A stretch of DNA of 64,000 bases from Deltaproteobacteria bacterium. Its GTDB lineage: Bacteria; Myxococcota_A; Polyangia; JAAYKL01. Positions within the stretch are counted from its first letter, which is position 1, and each line of letters begins with the position of its first letter. A model generated the notes under the pieces. The model was not told where the DNA came from. It saw only the letters and a list, made by a program, of their open reading frames with translations, and ran no database searches. Position numbers and translations under genes: made by a program. Below are positions 8,241 through 17,682 of the stretch, piece by piece. Where the stretch lies: the NCBI GenBank assembly GCA_016936575.1, contig JAFGXQ010000172.1:1-64000 (forward strand), read 5' to 3'.

Positions 8241-10560
8241 GATCGGCGCTCCTCGATATGGGTGCAAGCAACATGGCCAGCAGCATTCCAGCCAGAACCA
8301 CTGTGCCGAAATGATGCAACCCCGGATTGGAACTGAGGGACAGCAACCCGAAAGACAGGATCGTGGTGACTCCAGACAGCACAATGGCAAAGCCGGTCGA
8401 GGCCGCGTGTGTAGTCTCTGCTAGAAATAGTGTGTAGTCGATACCGATGGCCAAGACAATGAGCAATGCCAGAAAGGTGAAAATATTCATTGGAATATGC
8501 AGCACACTCATGGCCCCGAGCAGTGCCACCGCCGTAACCAGCGGAGGAAGAATGATCCACGTACCACGCTTCACACCGTACCGCACCACCAGAAAAATGA
8601 AAATCACCACATACGCGGTCAGAACAAGGGACGCGGCAACCCGGCGATACTGGGTGAACAGCCGGGTGACGGTTTCCACTTTGTCCACATATGTCACCCC
8701 GCCCACAGAATGAACCGCCTGCTGAATAGAACGCGCCTTTTTCACATTCTGAAGCAGAACCACGGACACCCAGTCGCCATCCACCTTTCCAAGTCGCAAT
8801 TTCGAATACAACGAGGCAGCCAGTTGCGACGATACCTCGTCAAACCGCAACGGCCGACTCTGCGCAATCATCTTTTCAACGCGATTTCTATCTTCAACTG
8901 TCCACCCCATGGTATCGAACACACGTCGGGCCTGCGCCCCGGTAACAAACCGTTGCATAAACTGCTTGTTTTCTTTTTGCACTCGCAAGGACGGCACCAA
9001 CAACGATGCAGCGGCGAATGCATCGAGTGAGTTTTGTTCGATTTCACGTGTGAGTGCCGCCGCAACCGCTTCTTCTTTTTGCACCAGCGCTTCCTCAGTG
9101 GAGGCTTCAATCACCAGAAACCGTGATTTGTCAAAAGAACCGATTTTACTGGTGATCAGTTTTTCCTCTTTTTCGAGCGATGGATACTCTCCCCGCAGCA
9201 GCCGAATATCGTCGTTTGCTTTCCCGAAAGGGACCGCGGCGAGTCCGGCAACCACCAGTATCATCGCGACAATTCGCCCCCGTCGCCCTGCACGCTGCAT
9301 ATACGTATACACCCATCGCCACAATCTCGGCATGGGCCTCGACTTGGATGAAAACGGCAACAGGGGAAACCAGCATACCACTGTGGCATACGCACTGATA
9401 AGCCCTACCGCGGCGAATACGGCCATCTGCTGTAATCCGGGAAACGGCGCCGCAAGAAGCGCGCCGTAGCCGACGACACTCGTGATCATCCCCAGCGTGA
9501 TACCCGGAAACACCTCGCGCAATACTTCTGTGGGTTTCATCGTTCCCGCCAGGTTATGCGCAAAAAAATGAAAGCTGTAATCGATGCATACCCCCACCAA
9601 TGATGCACCGAATACCAGGGTAATCATATGCACCTCACCGAATATCCATACCGTGACAGACAGGGCGGCGACAATGCCTACCGCAATCGGAAGCAATCCG
9701 AACAGCAGCTCCCGCACCGAAGAAAAAGCCAATATCAATAGCAACACCACTCCGATAAACGAACCGGTTCCGATGATTGATACCTCTTCTTTCGCATCCA
9801 ATGACGCCCGCTGCGCATATTTGGCCATTCCGGTCCAGTGCACGCGCACACCGCCGAACTGCTTTATTACGGACTGCTTCGCGCGGTCGATAGTCGTCAC
9901 GAACTTCGCGGCCACATCACCGTCAAACGAATGATGGCGCCCCTGAACGGTCAGCAGCACGTACACTCTTCCGTCGTCTTCGAGCACCAGATGGTCCGCT
10001 TCGAGCGTGAACTTCCCCGAGAACCTGGGCATGGAAAATGCCAAATCTTCAAACATATAAAACGGGTCTTCCTCAATCATCGAAGACGGCACTCCCGACA
10101 CCACAGAATACAATCGCTGGATTGCTTTTTCTGCCAAACCCTGTTCATCATTTCGCCTGGCCAGCGCGCGGTTCTCTTTTGACAGGATGGTCCACCGGGC
10201 GGGAAAAAATTGTTTAAAAAAACGGCGTTGCGCAGCGTTATCTATCGCGCACGTAACCTTTTCAACCGCACTATTGTTCTTTTTTCTCAGAATTCGCGCC
10301 ATTCTCTCGGCCGCGCGGATTGCAGTAGGCGTGGACGACGCTTCAATCAGAATGACCGCCTGAGACTCAATTTCAGCGGTCAATGCGCGATACGCGGCAC
10401 GGGTGGCGGGGCGGCGTTCAGTCTGCGGCAATAAATCCAGAATCCCCGTCTTGAGTGGTGGCGACAAAAAAAACCACACCATGGACGCACACCAAACGGC
10501 GGTCAGTACACCGAACCCCACTGCCAGTTTTTTCTGATGCTTATCGAATGCAGGTTTCAA
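8233..10560 (-). CDS. MMPL/RND-family exporter of the APE cluster
   Basis: A 775-residue inner-membrane exporter of the MMPL branch of the RND superfamily. It has the duplicated layout of one membrane helix, a large periplasmic domain and a five-helix bundle, repeated: helices near residues 12-32, 255-410, 430, and 630-770. GASLVGVCIDYSFHFFAHN and VLAIGIDYTLFLAETTHA are the matched helix-4-type segments carrying the Asp residues used for proton coupling. APE clusters nearly always contain such a protein; it is expected to extract the finished aryl polyene lipid and move it towards the LolA-like carrier. Its start overlaps the end of the LolA-like gene by 20 bases. Confidence 0.88.
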   Translation of the reverse strand: MKPAFDKHQKKLAVGFGVLTAVWCASMVWFFLSPPLKTGILDLLPQTERRPATRAAYRALTAEIESQAVILIEASSTPTAIRAAERMARILRKKNNSAVEKVTCAIDNAAQRRFFKQFFPARWTILSKENRALARRNDEQGLAEKAIQRLYSVVSGVPSSMIEEDPFYMFEDLAFSMPRFSGKFTLEADHLVLEDDGRVYVLLTVQGRHHSFDGDVAAKFVTTIDRAKQSVIKQFGGVRVHWTGMAKYAQRASLDAKEEVSIIGTGSFIGVVLLLILAFSSVRELLFGLLPIAVGIVAALSVTVWIFGEVHMITLVFGASLVGVCIDYSFHFFAHNLAGTMKPTEVLREVFPGITLGMITSVVGYGALLAAPFPGLQQMAVFAAVGLISAYATVVCWFPLLPFSSKSRPMPRLWRWVYTYMQRAGRRGRIVAMILVVAGLAAVPFGKANDDIRLLRGEYPSLEKEEKLITSKIGSFDKSRFLVIEASTEEALVQKEEAVAAALTREIEQNSLDAFAAASLLVPSLRVQKENKQFMQRFVTGAQARRVFDTMGWTVEDRNRVEKMIAQSRPLRFDEVSSQLAASLYSKLRLGKVDGDWVSVVLLQNVKKARSIQQAVHSVGGVTYVDKVETVTRLFTQYRRVAASLVLTAYVVIFIFLVVRYGVKRGTWIILPPLVTAVALLGAMSVLHIPMNIFTFLALLIVLAIGIDYTLFLAETTHAASTGFAIVLSGVTTILSFGLLSLSSNPGLHHFGTVVLAGMLLAMLLAPISRSADHD

Positions 10561-11239
10561 GTGTCACTTGCTGCAATGGAGCGTCGTCGGTAATTCGAAT
10601 CACAGTGCTGTCCCCATTGGCCTCCCTGATGGTGATTCTACGAATATCACCACTTCCTTCAATCACTATATTCGAAATAATTTTCGATAGAATCTTGTCT
10701 TTGGGCTTCAGGCCAATTTGAAAAACGCCTTCCACGCGCTGATAGTACACCGAAAATTCATTTGTCAGTTCTACTTTATCGGCGGTAAACAACGCCATAA
10801 GAATGCGCGCGGTATGCTTGATTTCAAAATGGTCCGATGATTTCTTCACTGTGGCCTTCTGGTTGCCCACTTTCTGGCCGATTCCGTCGCGTGTAATTTT
10901 TACAGCCGACACAAACGGTGACCGCGTAGCGAGACACACTCCCTGTTTACTCAGTACAATCGTACCCTTCGAAATAAGAGGCCGTTTCAATGCGGCGATC
11001 TTTTTTTCCTGCACAAAGCTTCGTGCAATCTCTCTTGTCAGTTGCAGTTTCTTCACAGTCTGAACAAACTCGGCGTCATTCTTCCTGGAAAGGGGGCTGA
11101 ACCATACAGAAGGCACCTCAGCGGCACGGGAAGAAATCGCCGTCGCCCATACTACCGCTATTATCACTATCCCGAACAGCCCGAAACGAGGTGCAGCTAT
11201 AAAACCGAATTTTCGCAATGGATATGGTACATTCCGCAT
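10541..11239 (-). CDS. LolA-like periplasmic carrier of the APE cluster
   Basis: A 232-residue secreted protein with signal peptide (hydrophobic stretch about 20-38, likely cleaved near SSRAAEV). The mature part has the LolA/LolB-type pattern of a half-barrel for hydrophobic cargo: FSPLSRKNDAEFVQTVKKL, KGTIVLSKQG and ITREANG-like strands. The start is ATG 11239, behind CGGAGTGACAAT. Ordinary LolA moves lipoproteins between membranes; the APE-cluster version is thought to carry the polyene lipid or its acyl-sugar form instead. It overlaps the MMPL gene, and the pair recalls other envelope export routes that couple an RND/MMPL pump with a LolA-fold chaperone. The function is inferred from family and context. 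Confidence 0.8.
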   Translation of the reverse strand: MRNVPYPLRKFGFIAAPRFGLFGIVIIAVVWATAISSRAAEVPSVWFSPLSRKNDAEFVQTVKKLQLTREIARSFVQEKKIAALKRPLISKGTIVLSKQGVCLATRSPFVSAVKITRDGIGQKVGNQKATVKKSSDHFEIKHTARILMALFTADKVELTNEFSVYYQRVEGVFQIGLKPKDKILSKIISNIVIEGSGDIRRITIREANGDSTVIRITDDAPLQQVTLETCIR

Positions 11240-11251
11240 ATTGTCACTCCG

Positions 11252-11821
11252 CTATGACTCTCTGTTTTTCTGCTTCACCTGTCGTCGATATATCCGCTCA
11301 CCCAGAATCAGACTCCCCAGCAACAGATAGCTGATTAGACCGTTGTAAAGCGCCCAATATTCTTTAGACATAAAAAAAACCGTATACAGCGCCACCAATC
11401 CGTTCAACGCGAAAAACACACACCAAATCACATTCACCTTGCGGCAATATGCTGAAATCCGGGGCGTGATTTCGGGTTCTTCGAGTGCGGCAAATCGTTC
11501 AATCATAGTGGGTCCGCGAACCATCGACGTCGCAAACAAACTCAACAGCACCGCATTCACCAATGCCGGAACCAGCAACAGCGCGTGTTCGTTGTTGAAT
11601 ACGAGCGAAACGGTCGCGGGCACGGCCGCAGCCAGAGTGAGCGGCAACAGCGGGCGGATTTTTGCTGCAGATATTTTCCAGGTTACCGCCAGTCGAACGC
11701 CCAGCAGCATAAGCACGAACGCCGATACTATAGCAGGAGAAAACGTAGTGATACCGAAGTAGATTAACACCGGATATGCCACAAACAGAACGGACAATAC
11801 GATGGTGAAAATCCGAGTCAT
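11252..11821 (-). CDS. COG4648-family membrane protein of the APE cluster
   Basis: A 189-residue protein with about five or six hydrophobic segments (near residues 5-22, 25-42, 58-72, 75-95, 128-150 and 160-175). A conserved-looking MVRGPTMIERFAALEEPEITP loop lies between them. It fits the COG4648 family of integral membrane proteins typical of aryl polyene operons. It lies between the ketosynthase and LolA-like genes with gaps of 10 and 12 bases. No catalytic motif is visible and the biochemical role is unknown; it probably acts in the inner membrane during modification or export of the pigment. Confidence 0.75.
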   Translation of the reverse strand: MTRIFTIVLSVLFVAYPVLIYFGITTFSPAIVSAFVLMLLGVRLAVTWKISAAKIRPLLPLTLAAAVPATVSLVFNNEHALLLVPALVNAVLLSLFATSMVRGPTMIERFAALEEPEITPRISAYCRKVNVIWCVFFALNGLVALYTVFFMSKEYWALYNGLISYLLLGSLILGERIYRRQVKQKNRES

Positions 11822-11831
11822 TCAGCGGCTC

Positions 11832-13061
11832 TCACTCTGTCCACTTCTTGAAAATCAGCGATGTGTTCACTCCTCCGAATGCGAAATTGTTGGTCATCAC
11901 ATGAGTCTGGTCAAGTTCGCGAACCTCGGTCAGATAATCGAGGGAACCGCAATTGGGGTCCACTTCATCCAGGTTAATCGTAGGCGCCACCCACCCTTCA
12001 TTCATCTGGTGAATCACCACCCACGCCTCAATGGCACCACACGCGCCCAACGTATGCCCTAAATAACTTTTAAGTGAATTGATGGGAATGGGACGATTGA
12101 AACAGCCCTCTGTCGCCTTCGATTCCGCAATATCACCGATTTCCGTAGATGTGCCGTGCGCACATACGTAATCAATGTCATCGGGAGTGAGTCGCGCATC
12201 GTTCAATGCCAGTTCCATCACCCGCTGCATTCCTTCACTGGAGGGATTGACCATGTGCGCCCCATCGCTGTTGCTGCCGAACCCGACCAATTCCGCATAA
12301 ATCGAGGCACCACGTCTCTTTGCACTCTCCAGCGATTCAAGAATCAGTGTGCCCGCACCTTCGCCCACTACCAGTCCATCCCGATTCTTGTCAAACGGTC
12401 TGGGGGTGGTTTCCGGCGCGTCGTTTCGCTGACTGGTGGCGTACATCACGTCAAATACCGAGGTGCCCACCGGATGCAATTCCTCCGCTCCTCCGCAAAT
12501 CATGATATCCTGAATTCCGGCTTTGACCACCTCGTATCCGAACCCGATGGCCTGACTGCCCGAGGTACAGGCCGAACATGCGGGAATCAGGCGACCTTTG
12601 GTTTTAAAAAACTGACTGACATTCGCTGCGCAGGTATGACTCATAAATTTAATAAATTGAGACCCCTTTACCCCTTGCAGCGTTTTATTCACGCCCACCT
12701 GTTTCATAAATTCGATGGCATCCACAGACGAGCCATAGGTGGAACCGTATGAAACGCCCACTGTGCCGTCGGTCAACGCCTCGGAATCCAACAGAGACGC
12801 ATCAATTAACGCCAGCTCGGTCGAACGAATAGCGAGTTTGGCCACCCGCCCCATGGTGCGTAAATGTTTTCGGTTATAGTGCGAGGGAACAGCGAAGTCA
12901 TCGATCGGACCGCCCAGAAAGCTTGTCAGGCCGTCAATTTCCTTCCACTCTTTCATGTATCGAACGCCGGACTTCTTAGCGCGCAGTTGTTCGCGAACCG
13001 ATGCCCAATCCTGTCCGAGAGAGGTAATTCCGCTCATGCCTGTGACAACCACGCGGTTCAT
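11832..13061 (-). CDS. apeR: Beta-ketoacyl-ACP synthase (ApeR-like)
   Basis: A 409-residue FabF-type ketosynthase with a complete Cys-His-His triad: Cys about 165 in SACTSGSQAIG, His about 302 in CAHGTSTEIGD and His about 336 in KSYLGHTLGACGAIE. It is full length for the family. It ends the block KS - CLF - dehydratase - ketoreductase - KS, the same order as the O-P-Q-R segment of the E. coli aryl polyene cluster with a CLF added, hence the ApeR assignment. It performs decarboxylative condensation with malonyl-ACP during polyene chain building. Its start overlaps the ketoreductase stop by four bases. Confidence 0.88.
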   Translation of the reverse strand: MNRVVVTGMSGITSLGQDWASVREQLRAKKSGVRYMKEWKEIDGLTSFLGGPIDDFAVPSHYNRKHLRTMGRVAKLAIRSTELALIDASLLDSEALTDGTVGVSYGSTYGSSVDAIEFMKQVGVNKTLQGVKGSQFIKFMSHTCAANVSQFFKTKGRLIPACSACTSGSQAIGFGYEVVKAGIQDIMICGGAEELHPVGTSVFDVMYATSQRNDAPETTPRPFDKNRDGLVVGEGAGTLILESLESAKRRGASIYAELVGFGSNSDGAHMVNPSSEGMQRVMELALNDARLTPDDIDYVCAHGTSTEIGDIAESKATEGCFNRPIPINSLKSYLGHTLGACGAIEAWVVIHQMNEGWVAPTINLDEVDPNCGSLDYLTEVRELDQTHVMTNNFAFGGVNTSLIFKKWTE

Positions 13062-13780
13062 ACCATACCTCCATTCACAGAAATCACCTGTCCGGTAATG
13101 TAAGATGCATCATCCGACATCAAAAACGCTACCAGTCCGGCCACTTCTTCGGGCTTCCCAAAACGTCGCATCGGAATGAACTTTTCAACTTCAGCACGGG
13201 GCAAATGTTTCACCATGTCGGTTTCAATCACCCCGGGGGCCACTACGTTTACCGTAATTTTTCGTTTGGCCACTTCCAGTGCCAGTGATTTCGCCGCACC
13301 GATAATACCGGCTTTCGTGGCGGCGTAGTTCACCTGTCCGCGATTCCCCGTAATCCCCGAAATCGAAGACATCGCAACAATCCGGCCGCCTTTTCGCGCG
13401 GTCGCCATGGGCATTACCAACGGCTTGAGCACATTGTAGAACCCGTTCAGATTGGTACCAATCACATCGTCCCACATATGGTCTTCTAAAATTGGAAACG
13501 GCGAATCCATCGCAATGGAGGCGTTGCACACAACCCCCCACAAATCCCCCCGTTCCCTCAAATCGGTCTCCAGGGAATGTGTGGTTTGCGCGCGATCGGA
13601 TATATCGAAAGAAATCAGATATCCGTCACCGCCGTTTGCCTGAATTTCGGCCAGCACTTCACACGCGCGCGCTTCATTCTTCACATAATTGATGCCCACC
13701 AGAAAACCGGCTTCGGCCAATCTTAATGCCACCGCTCTGCCGATACCACGACTCGCGCCGGTAACAATCACCCGCTGCAT
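13058..13780 (-). CDS. apeQ: 3-ketoacyl-ACP reductase (ApeQ-like, FabG family)
   Basis: A 240-residue classical short-chain dehydrogenase. TGASRGIG (residues 7-14) binds the NADPH cofactor, and the catalytic set is Ser about 139 (MSSISG), Tyr152 and Lys156 (YAATK). The length is typical of FabG. In aryl polyene assembly it reduces the 3-keto group after each condensation, preparing the hydroxyacyl-ACP for dehydration to a conjugated double bond. It sits between the ApeP-like dehydratase and the ApeR-like ketosynthase, overlapping the latter by four bases. Confidence 0.92.
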   Translation of the reverse strand: MQRVIVTGASRGIGRAVALRLAEAGFLVGINYVKNEARACEVLAEIQANGGDGYLISFDISDRAQTTHSLETDLRERGDLWGVVCNASIAMDSPFPILEDHMWDDVIGTNLNGFYNVLKPLVMPMATARKGGRIVAMSSISGITGNRGQVNYAATKAGIIGAAKSLALEVAKRKITVNVVAPGVIETDMVKHLPRAEVEKFIPMRRFGKPEEVAGLVAFLMSDDASYITGQVISVNGGMV

Positions 13781-13782
13781 AT

Positions 13783-14229
13783 CTATCCCTCTGTACTTTC
13801 TCTCATCGGCGAAAACACATTAATCGTAGCGCTCGCCAACCGCTCTTGTAACGTTTTATCGGTCACACTGCACTCAAATTGCAGCATTTTTTCTCCGTCC
13901 CAAATCATTCGCGCTTCAACTTCGAGGCATTGCCCGAACGAAAAATGTTCGCACGACAGTACCAACTGACGGGTTCCCACCAGGTATCCGATGCGCGGTA
14001 CGCAATTTCGCTGCAGACACCCCCAACCATCATACACCCCTATGGTCTGCGCCATGTATTCAATAGCCGTGTATGCAGGAACACCATTGTCTGTAGCAAA
14101 CGGATTGGACGGTGCAATGTCGACCTCACATTTCACACCGTTGTCATATACCTCAACCAGCCGATCCACCAGTCGCATGGGCGGTTGATGCGCCAACAAA
14201 TCAGCTACCTTCACATTCTGTGGTGTCAT
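13783..14229 (-). CDS. apeP: Hotdog 3-hydroxyacyl-ACP dehydratase (ApeP-like)
   Basis: A 148-residue hotdog-fold protein. HQPPMRLVDRLVEV near the N-terminus and AYTAIEYMAQTIGVYDGW (central helix) match the ApeP family of aryl polyene dehydratases; the canonical FabZ His/Glu pair is modified. In characterised systems ApeP works with a second hotdog protein, ApeI, encoded here at 19335-19676. Its ATG overlaps the CLF stop as ATGA. The role is removal of water from 3-hydroxyacyl-ACP intermediates. Confidence 0.82.
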   Translation of the reverse strand: MTPQNVKVADLLAHQPPMRLVDRLVEVYDNGVKCEVDIAPSNPFATDNGVPAYTAIEYMAQTIGVYDGWGCLQRNCVPRIGYLVGTRQLVLSCEHFSFGQCLEVEARMIWDGEKMLQFECSVTDKTLQERLASATINVFSPMRESTEG

Positions 14230-14942
14230 AGTCCCTCATTTTTTAACGCACATCGACGCAACCAGTCGACCGGCGATTCCGCCCGTTGATACGCCTGCAC
14301 TACATCATCGTAACTGATTCTCAGCCGGCCCGTTGCTTCGAATGCTGTGCATGCATCCACGGCGGAAATGGCCAGCGCCACTCCGAAGGAACATTCGCAA
14401 TGGCCTTCCTGACGAAACAGCTCGGGCACTTTTTCATCTGCCGCCAGCACCATCACCGTGTTGCTTTTCCCGGTGACCACCAGCGCATAGGCTTCAAACA
14501 GTGCCGCACCGAAAGTTTGCTCGTTGGCACTCACGGTTCTTGACAGTTGCTGATTCTTCGAAGCGATACTCGCGTAACCGGTGGCTGTATGATGTACAGA
14601 ATTACAAAAATCGAGCGGAGACACGGTGTCTTTGGTAAAAATGCTTTCGAACAGTGTCTCCAAAACCTGTATTTCACCGAACCGCGATGCGAACACCATG
14701 TCCACATCTGAAGCGGGAATATTCAATCGCTCTGTCAGCTCAAAAAACGGCTCCATCACCAGTCGCGACAAAGTGGAGCTCTTCCCCCGCAAGCGCGCCT
14801 GTACCGCTTTGCAAGGTGGTTTATACGATGGTTCGCAATCGACGGCATACGGTTCACTTACCCAATTGCGAAATGTTTGCCGATCTTCCAATCCGGCGGC
14901 ACGTCCTGTCCAATCCAGCAGCTGAATAGCTCTCCGGCTCAT
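14226..14942 (-). CDS. apeC: Ketosynthase chain length factor (ApeC-like)
   Basis: A 238-residue, short ketosynthase-like protein of the chain-length-factor type. The region where an active ketosynthase has its nucleophile elbow reads SPLDFCNSVHHTATGY (about 108-124), with no canonical ACSS/ACTS motif, and the two catalytic His motifs are absent. So it is a non-catalytic partner. It overlaps the ketosynthase gene at 14939 by four bases, as expected for subunits of one heterodimer. In the E. coli system ApeC pairs with ApeO to set polyene length. ApeC-type CLFs of this length are normal, so I do not read it as a truncation. Confidence 0.85.
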   Translation of the reverse strand: MSRRAIQLLDWTGRAAGLEDRQTFRNWVSEPYAVDCEPSYKPPCKAVQARLRGKSSTLSRLVMEPFFELTERLNIPASDVDMVFASRFGEIQVLETLFESIFTKDTVSPLDFCNSVHHTATGYASIASKNQQLSRTVSANEQTFGAALFEAYALVVTGKSNTVMVLAADEKVPELFRQEGHCECSFGVALAISAVDACTAFEATGRLRISYDDVVQAYQRAESPVDWLRRCALKNEGL

Positions 14943-16132
14943 TCCCGCTCCCCCTTTTCGGATTCACCAAGCACCAACGCGCAGTTGTTTCCACCGAACG
15001 CAAACGAGTTGCTCATCACCACGCGCCGGATTGTCCCGTCTCGATACCGACTTTTCACAGAGGCCAACGGCAGCACCGGCAACTGAGTATCGTAACTGCC
15101 GTCAAAATGATGCGCCGGCAGCCGCCCCTGAGTGTCTGCCAACGAAATACAGCAAATCGCCGCTTCAATGGCCCCAGCCGCCCCCAGGCAATGCCCGAAC
15201 AACGGCTTGCTGGAACTCACCATCGTTTCAGGGAGAAGTCTTTTCACCGCTTGCGTTTCCATGGCATCGTTCGCACGCGTAGCGGTACCGTGCAAATTTA
15301 CATACATCACATCCGCAGCACATACCGCCGCGTCATCCAGTGCCCGTTTCATAGCAAGCTCGGCGCCCACCCCCTCGGGCTGAGGAGCACTCATATGGTA
15401 GGCATCCATCGACTCTCCGCCCCCCAACAACTGCACACCCGCCGAATCCCGAGTAAGCAGAAACAGCGCGCCCCCTTCGCCGATATTCAATCCGCTTCTA
15501 TTTTTGCTCAGCGGATTCATACGCTCTGTGCTGAGCTGTCCCAGGGCGCCGAATCCATTCACTGTCAACGCGCACAAGCTATCAACACCACCGGTGATCA
15601 CCGCGTCGCAGATTCCCGCATCGATAAGCCCCTTGGCACTGAGCATCGCTTTGGCCGCAGAAGAACAGGCGGTCGACACGGTGTATGCCGGCCCCTTCGC
15701 ACCGGCAAGTTCAGTCACAAACTGAGACAGGCTACCCATGGCGTGCTGGGTATCGAAATTGTAGGTATCAGGTCGGTATCCGGTTTGTCGCAATACTTCA
15801 AACGCGAATTCACTCGCATCCAACCCCGACGTGGAGGACCCCAGCACCACCCCCAACCGGTCCGGTGAGATGCGCTCTGCATGGGCACGCACCGCCGATT
15901 CAACCTGCTGATAACACGCGAAGGCCAACCGATTATTGCGACATTCGTAAACAGAAAAATGTTCAGGCAAAGCGGGAATCACCGGCGCCTCAAAGACAGG
16001 CACAACGGTTCCATCGGCTGTTTCACGCTGCGACATCTGAGGCAATATATTCGCAAACAGCGCCTCGCTGCATTCCGACGCGGTCGCCCCCAGCGCACAA
16101 ATCATTCCGAAATCAGCAATGCCCGCCAACAC
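14939..16132 (-). CDS. apeO: Beta-ketoacyl-ACP synthase (ApeO-like)
   Basis: A 397-residue ketosynthase with intact catalytic residues: Cys about 156 in VSTACSSAAKAM, His about 281 in NLHGTATRAND and His about 314 in PLFGHCLGAAGAIE. The start is GTG 16132, which shares a base with the TAG of the ammonia lyase gene (TAGTG). Being coupled to the chain length factor gene, it is the natural catalytic half of the KS-CLF dimer that elongates the aryl polyene. About 45 residues around 20-60 are poorly conserved. It is not the primary fatty-acid FabF, judging by its neighbours. Confidence 0.88.
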   Translation of the reverse strand: MLAGIADFGMICALGATASECSEALFANILPQMSQRETADGTVVPVFEAPVIPALPEHFSVYECRNNRLAFACYQQVESAVRAHAERISPDRLGVVLGSSTSGLDASEFAFEVLRQTGYRPDTYNFDTQHAMGSLSQFVTELAGAKGPAYTVSTACSSAAKAMLSAKGLIDAGICDAVITGGVDSLCALTVNGFGALGQLSTERMNPLSKNRSGLNIGEGGALFLLTRDSAGVQLLGGGESMDAYHMSAPQPEGVGAELAMKRALDDAAVCAADVMYVNLHGTATRANDAMETQAVKRLLPETMVSSSKPLFGHCLGAAGAIEAAICCISLADTQGRLPAHHFDGSYDTQLPVLPLASVKSRYRDGTIRRVVMSNSFAFGGNNCALVLGESEKGERE

Positions 16133-17682
16133 TACACCTCTTTCTCCACACGCCCGGATGCGATATCAGATACCAACGTTCGCAGATCTGATTCCAATGC
16201 GCGATCTTGCGCTACAAAATCGGAACATGCGCGAATATGCGTATAGAGACCTACCAGCTCCGGGTGCAATGAATCCAACGACATTTCACCGGCGCGCACG
16301 CGCAAATCAATACCCTGTGCCGCCGCCAGCAACAATGCGGCAAGGTTCTGTTCGGTCAATTCGAGTACACGAATGCAATCCCGTGCGCTGATGGTCCCCA
16401 GGCTCACTTTGTCTTGGTTATTGCTCTCGGTAGAACGGGAGAAAACCGAAGCGGGCATGGCTCCTTTCAACGCTTCCGATGCAAACGCGGATGTGGCGAT
16501 ATGGACCGCTTTGAAGCCGTGATGAATCGATCTTTCAGACACCGGCGCGCCGCTCAGATTGGGCGGCAAACCGTTGTTCTTGCGTTCATTCACGAGCAAC
16601 GCCATCTGTCGATCAAATAAATCCGCCAGATTGGCTACCGCGTTTTTCATGGAATCCATTGCAAAGGCAATATGGCCTCCGTAAAAGTTTCCGCCGTGAA
16701 GCACATCGCCTCGTTTGGGATCGATTAACGGATTGTCATTCACGCTGTTTATCTCGGTCTCTATGAACTGCCGCATCCACCCCAGCGAATCTTCGAGCAC
16801 ACCGAGAATATGCGGGGCGCAGCGTACGGCATAGGTAGCTTGGATGCGCTCCCCGTCTTTCAGCTGATAATTGGCATCGTATTTTACCTGACGGCATATC
16901 TGGCGCGCCACCGCAAGTTGACCGGGATGCGGTTTCTGCTCAAATATACGCAAATCAAAATGGCCCTTGTTGACCTGCAGTACTTCGACCAGCATTGCGG
17001 TGACCGCAGCCCCCAACCGAACCAACCGGGCCGCACGCGCATACGCGATACAAGCAATGGCGGTCATTACCGATGTTCCATTCATAATCGCAAGGGCCTC
17101 TTTGGCTTTGAGCGCAAGCGGCGTAATTCCCTGTTCATCGAAAACCGTCTTCGTGGGTCTAACCTCCCCATTATGGTACACTTCCCGCTCCCCAACCACA
17201 ACCGCCGCCACATAGGACAGCGGCGTCAAATCACCGCTGGCGCCCACAGATCCTTCGGCGGGGATACGCGGCGTGATTCCGAGCTGGAGCAGACGCGTCA
17301 GAAACTGCAGCAACTCCAGACGAACCGCCGAAAACCCGGTTTTCAAACTGGCCAGACGCACCAACAATACCGCTTTCGACGTTCTTTCATCCAGATATTC
17401 GCCCATCCCGCATCCATGAAATCGAAGCAGATTCAGCGCAAACTGATCCGCGTTCTCTTTTGACACAGAAGTGGTGCAGGAATCCCCGACCCCGGTAGTA
17501 ACGCCGTACACGACCTGCTGTTTTTCTTTGAGATGTTCCAAGGCATCCCGGCCGTCGAGGATGCATTTCACAAATGTTGCTTCATCGCTCAGCACCACAT
17601 CGCATTCGCCCGCGGAAACCGCCAATACATCTTCAATGGTCAGCGGCAAATGTTCAATTGTCAGACACGTTACGTTGCTCAT
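16132..17682 (-). CDS. HAL/TAL/PAL-family aromatic amino acid ammonia lyase
   Basis: A 516-residue lyase of the MIO-dependent family. GSVGASGDLTPLSYV carries the Ala148-Ser149-Gly150 triad that cyclises to the MIO electrophile; VYGVTTGVG holds the catalytic lid Tyr59; NNGLPPNLSG and STESNNQDKVSLG are family motifs. I start it at ATG 17682 (GGAGATTTG ahead), not further upstream. The substrate-selecting pair (His-Leu in Rhodobacter TAL, Ser-His in HutH, Phe-Leu in PAL) reads Phe88-His89 in NLLRFHGCGMG, so the substrate cannot be read off with confidence. By context it should make cinnamate or 4-coumarate as the aryl starter, as TAL does in flexirubin synthesis. No hut genes are nearby, so histidine catabolism is unlikely. 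Confidence 0.85.
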   Translation of the reverse strand: MSNVTCLTIEHLPLTIEDVLAVSAGECDVVLSDEATFVKCILDGRDALEHLKEKQQVVYGVTTGVGDSCTTSVSKENADQFALNLLRFHGCGMGEYLDERTSKAVLLVRLASLKTGFSAVRLELLQFLTRLLQLGITPRIPAEGSVGASGDLTPLSYVAAVVVGEREVYHNGEVRPTKTVFDEQGITPLALKAKEALAIMNGTSVMTAIACIAYARAARLVRLGAAVTAMLVEVLQVNKGHFDLRIFEQKPHPGQLAVARQICRQVKYDANYQLKDGERIQATYAVRCAPHILGVLEDSLGWMRQFIETEINSVNDNPLIDPKRGDVLHGGNFYGGHIAFAMDSMKNAVANLADLFDRQMALLVNERKNNGLPPNLSGAPVSERSIHHGFKAVHIATSAFASEALKGAMPASVFSRSTESNNQDKVSLGTISARDCIRVLELTEQNLAALLLAAAQGIDLRVRAGEMSLDSLHPELVGLYTHIRACSDFVAQDRALESDLRTLVSDIASGRVEKEV

